From positions 226,106,260-226,170,259 of the forward strand of contig OZ020611.1 of the NCBI GenBank assembly GCA_963971575.1: a DNA stretch of 64,000 bases, written 5' to 3'. Of this stretch, positions 58,168-64,000 are shown piece by piece (positions within the stretch are counted from its first letter, which is position 1; every line of letters begins with the position of its first letter). The notes below the pieces were generated by a model. That model had not been told where the DNA came from, did not search any database, and worked only from the letters and a program-made list of their open reading frames with translations. Both the position numbers and the translations under genes were made by a program. This DNA comes from Liopterus haemorrhoidalis. Lineage: Eukaryota > Arthropoda > Insecta > Coleoptera > Dytiscidae.

Positions 58168-60083
58168 TTGTAATAATTGTTCAATAACCATAAATTATCC
58201 AATGTATATAAATAAATGTAATTTTTTTCTCACTCAAAAAATGTAATATTCACCTTTGCCAAAATGATCAATTTTTGGCCATGGTTTACAAATATTTATT
58301 ATCGTGCTCTGGTCGATGTTGCAATGTAATAGGTGTGTGCCGCAATAGGCGCATTGCCAGAACTTCTTAAGATCTATGCGACGACAAATAGCGACAATTT
58401 TCCATAATTACTTCTGTATTTTATTTTAAAAAAATCGGATAATAAAAAATTGTATTGAGGATATTAAAAAAGCCTTTGTCGTATTCATTTTAACAATGAA
58501 CAGAACAAGAACTATGTAACAGAATTTAAAAGCTACTTGATATTACAGAATAATTCTTCCTTTTAGCTACTATGTATATGAGAATAAAAATCTATTGACG
58601 TAGGATTATGGTTGAGTCTCTCTCATTAAATCCTCCTTTACCCCTCATCCTCGATATTGCAATATAACCAAGATACTCATCAATATCCTGTGATTACCCT
58701 CTCAAAGGACATTCAACATTTCTCTATTAGTACGATAGATACCCGCTACTGGCGCTAATGTCTAGTTACAGATCAGCCCACATTGGCGCTGCCTGTACTG
58801 GTAGCACCAATAATTATCACCGACCTAAGCTATTAGAGCATATCGATATAATAAATACATCAAGTGTCATAGACATATTTACTTCGACGCCAATTGATAT
58901 CTATCCGACGTTATTAAACCTACACTTTTAGACTTGACTTCAATAGAACTGATAGTGTGAGGAAAAATGGTCCTGTTTCCTGTTCTGAAACGCTTGTTGT
59001 TTAAGCGTGGTACGTATTCATTGATTCAGATTATATGTTTGATTTAATGTGTAGGTGAGTTGAATTGCACCAAAAAAGCGCTTCAATTTATGAACTATTC
59101 GCAATCAAATTTTATTTAATTGATTATTTTTACGCGTTTAATGCCAAAATAACAGTGGCCAAAGAGATTTGATTATAACTATAAATCATTTAAACCAAAA
59201 AACTTCAAATAATCGATGACAATATTTGCAATACTGTATTGCCGACTAAACAGATCAAAATTCCTGTCAAACAAAACAGGTGTATAATAAAAGTAAAACA
59301 AATATTATAAATTATCACGATTTAAAATAATGCTGTTTACATCATAAAATTTACATATTCGTAATAATATCAATATTTTATAACCTGAAATTCATGAAAA
59401 ATTTATACAATTAAACCCAGCATGCCATGAAAAATGCACCAACCTGCCATCTCTCAACGCCAAACAAACTAAACATCTTATTTTATGATCGAGCAACGTT
59501 TCAGACAAAAAAATACGTTGTTCTATTGTCTGTCTTAATGAAAATCAATGGGAATTAAATGCGAGTTTATTTTTTTGTTTTAAGGGCGGTTTTTGTGAAA
59601 CAGCTGACGTTTAAAAGTCTTATTTTAAGAGATTTTTTAGTTCTAAATAGTATTTTATTTGGTTGTGTTTGAAAAACCGGTTTTGTCGGATTCGTTTGTT
59701 TCATAAGTCTAGGGGTTTGTGTGGGCCGTAATTGTTATTTCTCAGTGGCGTAGAATTTTTTATTTTTAATTACTGAATTCCCGAATAGGTACTTGTGTAA
59801 AGCCAAAAGTTAATCTGACTGACAGTGGAAAGATAATATAATACAGAAAGATTTTTTCGAAGGGAAACATTTTGATATATAATATTTTGGGTTTCATAGC
59901 AATAACCAAAAAACCCTTATACCAGCAAGTAGTGTTCTTTTATGTGACGATTATATTAGTCCAGATTAGTAAATGGTTTGTTTAAATAAAGATATTTATT
60001 ATAGTTTAAAAATGGATAAAATTGAACATCATGGGGTAATAAAGTTTTTCTTATAAAATGTCAAAAAACTTAAAGGAATCTTT
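58168..60083. other. intron stretch, no gene established
   Basis: No domain or repeat boundary recognised. An ATG in good context at 58967 runs for 43 bases to a GTACGT donor at 59010, ending in phase 1; see findings. 58580-58920 is less AT-rich than average and not obviously repetitive. Confidence 0.4.
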
Positions 60084-61126
60084 TTAGGGTTTTGTAGGTA
60101 TGACCAAAAAACCCTTACACCGTCATTTTGTCGTCTGTCTGTCTGTCTGTCTGTCTGTCTGTTCGGTAAAAATTGTAGCCAAACGGCTAAACCTAGAGAG
60201 TTGAAATTTGGCATGCTTATACAACTCTTTGACCCGCACATAGGAAAAATACTAAAACATCTAAAAAACATATCCCCCTAAAAATATAAACAAATATATG
60301 CTCATCGAAAAAATAAATATTTTTTTTACAATTCTGTGTAGGGTATCAAATGAAAGCCCTTGGTACGTGGATTAACGATTAAAATTTTATTTTTGCAAAA
60401 TAAATTATATTGAGGCGATTTTGGCCAAAATTGTGCAAAAAAATTTTTGTCCCACACCCTGTAGCCCAGATGGTTTAAACTAAAAATCTGAAAAAAATCT
60501 CAGTAATGTACATTGGTGTGAACCGGAATAGTACAACAGGAATTTTTGATCAGATTGTATTTTCGGAAAATAACGCATTTTTTGTGTTTTTAAGTAAAAT
60601 ATGTAATATATTTAATCCGCTATTTAACATAGTATACGAGTGATCCTGTATAGCACAGTGGTAGCGTTCTCGCTCAGTGAGTTGAAACTACTGTAAGAAA
60701 CCGTGTTTGAATCCCGTCAATTTTTATTTTTTCAGTTTTTTTTTTTGCATTTTTATTTTTTTAAAATTATTTTGTCAAAATTCTAGTTATATTTTGGTAA
60801 ATGTTGCATCTATTTTTTACAGTGGGAAGTGTTGAAATTATAATTTAATTCTATATTTGAAGGTATCAGAGGGCGAGGCTTATGATTTAAGCAACCAATG
60901 GAAGCCATAGGCGCAATTTTCAAAATCTTAATGAACCTTGCTATATAAAAAAAATACTGCACAAATTTAGAAACTTAAATAATGGTATTAGGCATTCGAA
61001 TTAAAATTCATAAAAATATATTTTGACATAAAATTTGTTTTGGCATCCCAAATAATCATCACACAGTTAATAAATACCTGCGAAACCCTGAAATGTGTGA
61101 AAATTCACACTTCACATCAATTTTTA
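60084..61126 (+). mobile_element. tRNA-bearing 1-kb repeat (family B), copy 3
   Basis: Opposite orientation to copies 1 and 2: begins TTTTTAGGGTTTTGTAGGTA, (CTGT)n at 60133-60162, ends AATGTGTGAAAATTCACACT and TCACATCAATTTTTA. Full-length agreement apart from the tRNA-like module at 60642-60719. Confidence 0.75.
60642..60719 (+). other. tRNA-like module in family B copy 3
   Basis: TGTATAGCACAGTGGTAGCG (A-box) and GTGTTTGAATCCCGTCA (B-box), 45-50 bases apart. Related to the module of copy 1 (TATAG.CCAGTGGTAATG, TTCAAATCCCGTCA) but with different middle and spacing. Confidence 0.6.
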
Positions 61127-61972
61127 TTTTAATGAGATGACTGTGTATTTTTATTTACAATTGTAAAAAAATGGGCTGCAAAATTTAAATGTAGTAGTTC
61201 AAGCTTAGAAGATTGTCCCTGTAGTGGATGCCTTGAAAGTTCCATAGTTCCAGTTAATAAGGTGAACGATATTGTTTTAAATGATCGCCGATTAAAGATT
61301 AAGATATCGTAAATGAATGAACATTTCTTATCCTGATCAAAAAATTAGGTATGAGAAAGTTACTGGCAAGATGAGTTAACATTTGATCACAAACACAATC
61401 GAATGCAGATTTTTTAAGCATGTTTGAACTATTTTAAGATGGATGCCAATCATTTTATTAGTCAATTTGTAGGTACTTGTGAAACCTGGATCTACTACTA
61501 CCTACCAGAAGCAAAATATTCATGACAAAGTCATGGCAAAGGAAATAGTGATTAGCCACCAACAAAGAAGGCCATTTAATTTGCAGGAAAATTTAAGACT
61601 TCCGTTTCAGTGATACAGTTCATTGATCATCTTCTAAAGGGTCAAACGATAAAGGATGAGTACAATGCTAACATTTTAGACCAGCTGCAACAAGAAATTC
61701 GTGAAAAATGGACCTGGCAAAGAAAAAACAAACATTTTTCTTTAGAGTAAAAGCACGTATCCATAGGAAAATAAAAATTGTCGAATTGAAATATGATTTA
61801 CTGCCTCATCCGCCTGATTTATATCCTAGATCTACTACTACACACCAGAAGCAAAAAATCAATCAGTGGTTATCCACCACCAAAGAAAGCCATTTTAACT
61901 GCAGGAGAAGTTATGACTTCCATTTTCACTGATGTAATATAGCTCATTGATCATCTTCCAAAGTGTAAACTA

Positions 61973-62534
61973 TTCGCGACTGAAACTAACGTTGGTGGCG
62001 CTGCGTACAACAGCTGATGGCGGACGAGAAGCGTATATGTTAGGGTGACCATTCGTCCCGCATTCTAACATTTTGTCCCGCATTAAGATGCGTCTCGCAA
62101 AAGTCCCGCATTTTAACATTTTATCCCGCATTTTGTAACTTGTATTTGAGGAAATGAGGATTTTTTTTTGCTCTTCATTTGGAGTTGGGAGATGAGGACC
62201 TTTTTTTTGCTCTTCACTGGGATTTGGGAGGTGAGGACCTTTTTTTTTGCTCTTCACTTGGATTTGGGATATGAGGGCCTTTTTTTTGCTCCGTCCCGCA
62301 TTGCCCTCTTAAGAAAATGGTCACCCTAGTATATGTCAGAAGTTTTTTCTTAATATTTATCTGTTCAAACAATATTTCGGCAAAAAAGCACTGTATTTAA
62401 GTCACTATATTTTAAAATACTTCTTAATTCACATAAACTGCAGCACAACACGCTACAAATATTATCCAAATATACGCTTCTGTTTAATTTAGCCAGTCAC
62501 CACCAGATGTCTCACTGTTATTTGCAGTCGCGAA
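61973..62534. mobile_element. TA-flanked MITE inside the mariner array
   Basis: Ends TTCGCGACTGAAACTAAC and, in complement, TTCGCGACTGCAAATAAC. TA on both sides (61971-61972, 62535-62536). It contains the later hAT insertion 62041-62328. Without this insert it is about 266 bp. Confidence 0.75.
62041..62328. mobile_element. hAT-type MITE with 40-bp minisatellite
   Basis: 288 bp with 13-bp ends TAGGGTGACCATT and perfect 8-bp duplication GTATATGT (62033-62040 and 62329-62336). The middle has three imperfect units with GCTCTTCACTTGGATTTGGG and (A/G)(G/T)(A)TGAGGACC plus T-runs. Confidence 0.9.
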
Positions 62535-63333
62535 TAAAGGACGAGTAAAATGCTAATATTTTGGATGAGCTACAACAAAAAATTCGTGAAAAATGGCCTA
62601 ATCTGCCTAAGAAAAATACCAACATTTTTCTTTAGGGTAAAACATATCTCCATAAGAAAATAGAAAAAGTCGAACTGAAATATTTTTTACTGCCCCATTC
62701 GCCTGATTTAAGTCCTGGATCCACTACTACACACAGAAGCAAAACATCAATCAGAAAATAGGAAACAGTGAGTATCCACCACCAAAGAAAGCCATTTTAT
62801 CTGCAGGAAAAGTTATGACTTCCATTTTCAGCAATACAAATGTGATATTGCTTATTGATCATCTTCTAAAGGGTCAAACGAGTACAATGCTAACATTTTG
62901 GACCAGCTGCAAATTCGTCAAAAATGGATCTGCCATAGGAAATAATTTTTTTGTTTTCTTTAAGATAAAGGACGTGTCCTTTGGAAAACAAAAATCTTCG
63001 AATTGAAATATGATTACTGCCTCATTCAGTTTAGATTCCATTTTTTAGTGAACAAGCACTTTTTTTGCTACATTTTTTCGCTGGTATAAGGAATTTGAAC
63101 AATGCAGGAAGTCTGTTCAACATCAAAAAGGAGCAGGGTGTTTTCTTACAGTTGTTACCGTTTTGTTAAAAACAAAACATTGCTTCTGTTAAGAAGAATT
63201 TAAGACAATACAGCGACTTACGAGATAAAAGAGCATTAACTTAAGATTGGATTCCCAACTAATGATAAAATTATACACGATCACCTACATTAAAAACAAT
63301 TTTCAGTTGTTTTGTGCTATATCAGATTTCTAA

Positions 63334-63543
63334 TTTCCAAAAATTCGCCCCCAATTTCCTGTCAAGGTTTCTTTTACGATGCTTATTGATAAGTCGCAGG
63401 GTAAAACTCTGAAGATAGTTGGTGTTGATTTGCGGTGTCCATGCTTCCCGCATGGACAATTATATGTAACGTGTTAGCGTGCCAGTTCCAACAACAATCT
63501 TTACCTGCTAGCGACTAATGAAGAAACTAAAAACTTTGTTTAG
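63334..63543 (+). pseudogene. Helitron PIF1-like helicase, C-terminal fragment
   Basis: Frame reads IRPQFPVKVSFTM, LIDKSQGKTLKIVGVDL, FPHGQLYVTC, then a TAG stop, then RASSNNNLYLLATNEETKNF. This matches the last helicase motifs of Helitron Rep-helicases (FA.TINKSQGQ...GVDL...FSHGQLYVA.SRV...NL..L). The stop lies where the Ser of the C/F-S-R motif is expected. Rep and earlier helicase motifs are not seen in the window. Confidence 0.75.
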
Positions 63544-63669
63544 AAAAAGGTTATCAGATAAGAAATCTTGTTCAGTTTAATCCTGGCCTTTCGCATATTT
63601 ATAGTATTGTCTTCTGGCCTGTCAGCTAATTACGCGTTGGTATGGTGCAAATTCCAAAAATATTAACTT

Positions 63670-64000
63670 CTATTATGCCGGGTTTACATTGGTAGAGTAA
63701 AAGAGCTAGTAACTAGCGCAAGTAACTAGCAACTAGTTACTATCCCTGTGTAAACAGTTGACATTGTGACTAGTAGAGTACTAGCTGCCAGTAGTTGGGC
63801 TAGGATAGCAGCTAGCTCGTCTACGTATTTACTAGCTACTGTCTTTTCCCCCACTATGCAAAATTGATTCATTTCAAATTGGCTGCAAGCGATAACCTGT
63901 CATAACAAATAGAAAAAAACCCATATCAGGTAAGTTACAATTTATTTACATAAATTGCGTAACATTGATTTATTAATTGATGATTTTTGAAATCATCTGT
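63670..64000. mobile_element. MITE with CTAGTTACTAG words, running off the window
   Basis: Starts near GCCGGGTTTACATTGGTAGA. GCTAGTAACTAGC, AACTAGCAACTAGTTAC and similar words occur about six times in 150 bp, with GTGTAAACAGTTGAC between. The outer shape (TTTACA...GTGTAAA) resembles 40791-42319 and 27976-28577, but the word differs. The right end lies outside. Confidence 0.5.

Larger units (their letters stand above)
61195..63050 (+). pseudogene. mariner remnant with tandemly repeated catalytic core
   Basis: The N-terminal and middle part (61195-61500) gives KVNDIVLNDRRLKIK and FVGTCETWIYYYLPEAK. From 61550 a segment recurs three times: landmarks AATGCTAA(C/T)ATTTTGGA at 61663, 62549 and 62886, and PPDL/SPDL with TTTHQKQ after 61802 and 62691. 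Subtracting the insert at 61973-62534 and one TA, the spacing is about 322 and 337 bp. The repeat joins the third-aspartate region (SPDLSPGS) to the sequence after the first (YYxPEAK). All copies have stops or frameshifts. Another N-terminal-like piece (FRWYKEFEQCRKSVQ) follows at about 63075-63120. Confidence 0.7.

Noticed and set aside
14938..60719. Functional tRNA genes in family B repeats
   Set aside because: A-box and B-box are present, but acceptor and T stems do not pair well and no clear anticodon loop can be assigned.

Overview
The window looks like a non-coding stretch of an AT-rich insect-type nuclear genome. I see one convincing host coding exon, on the + strand at 2162-2440. It encodes the second immunoglobulin domain of an UNC-5-type netrin receptor. 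It has a canonical 3' acceptor, a GTGAGT donor and phase-1 boundaries on both sides. No later unc-5 exon (thrombospondin, transmembrane, ZU5 or death domain) was recognised, so most or all of the following 61.5 kb is probably one very long intron. The insect assignment is an inference from the mobile-element types, the AT richness and the receptor sequence; no species is claimed.

Nearly everything else that can be recognised is transposable-element material, much of it nested. Class II elements include a pogo/Tigger-type element with an intact 118-residue DNA-binding ORF (3642-4804); seven mariner copies or fragments (one at 56678-57576 with terminal inverted repeats and a 210-codon internally deleted transposase, one at 61195-63050 turned into a tandem array); at least ten hAT-type non-autonomous elements, nine with an 8-bp target duplication that can be read directly; TTAA-flanked elements (43168-43539, 9532-10443); a pair of 602-bp TAA-flanked elements in opposite orientation (27976-28577 and 38880-39481); a Helitron helicase fragment (63334-63543); and a Crypton-like tyrosine-recombinase fragment (about 57860-58167). 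Class I material consists of four dead LINE fragments and a doubtful LTR-retrotransposon relic.

Three full-length copies of an unclassified 1-kb repeat (14521-15578, 54484-55508, 60084-61126) each carry a (CAGA)n tract near one end and, at the same internal position, a tRNA-like module with A-box and B-box. The flanks are conserved, but the module differs, most clearly in the middle copy. A second unusual pattern is a 40-bp minisatellite shared by three hAT-type elements whose termini differ. A third is a set of elements in which each family carries its own repeated self-complementary word near its ends (ACATCGATGT, AAACCGGTTT, TCAATTAATTGA, CTAGTTACTAG).

Layout: 1-1460 minisatellite and MITE; 2016-2440 repeat plus unc-5 exon; 3642-4804 pogo; 5095-5480 LINE; 6924-10920 hAT elements with a nested TTAA element; 13790-15578 palindromic MITEs and the first tRNA-bearing repeat; 16742-17908 hAT; 18800-25623 LINE and mariner relics; 27835-28598 and 38880-39481 MITE pair; 30115-31143 mariner; 32140-38200 dense repeat fragments; 40073-42319 nested hAT; 43168-44862 TTAA element and 121-bp satellite; 47322-48760 LINE joined to a second pseudogene; 49801-52412 (CTGT)n and hAT elements; 53155-57576 MITE, mariners and the second tRNA-bearing repeat; 57860-58167 recombinase relic; 60084-63543 third tRNA-bearing repeat, mariner array and Helitron relic; 63670-64000 start of another MITE.
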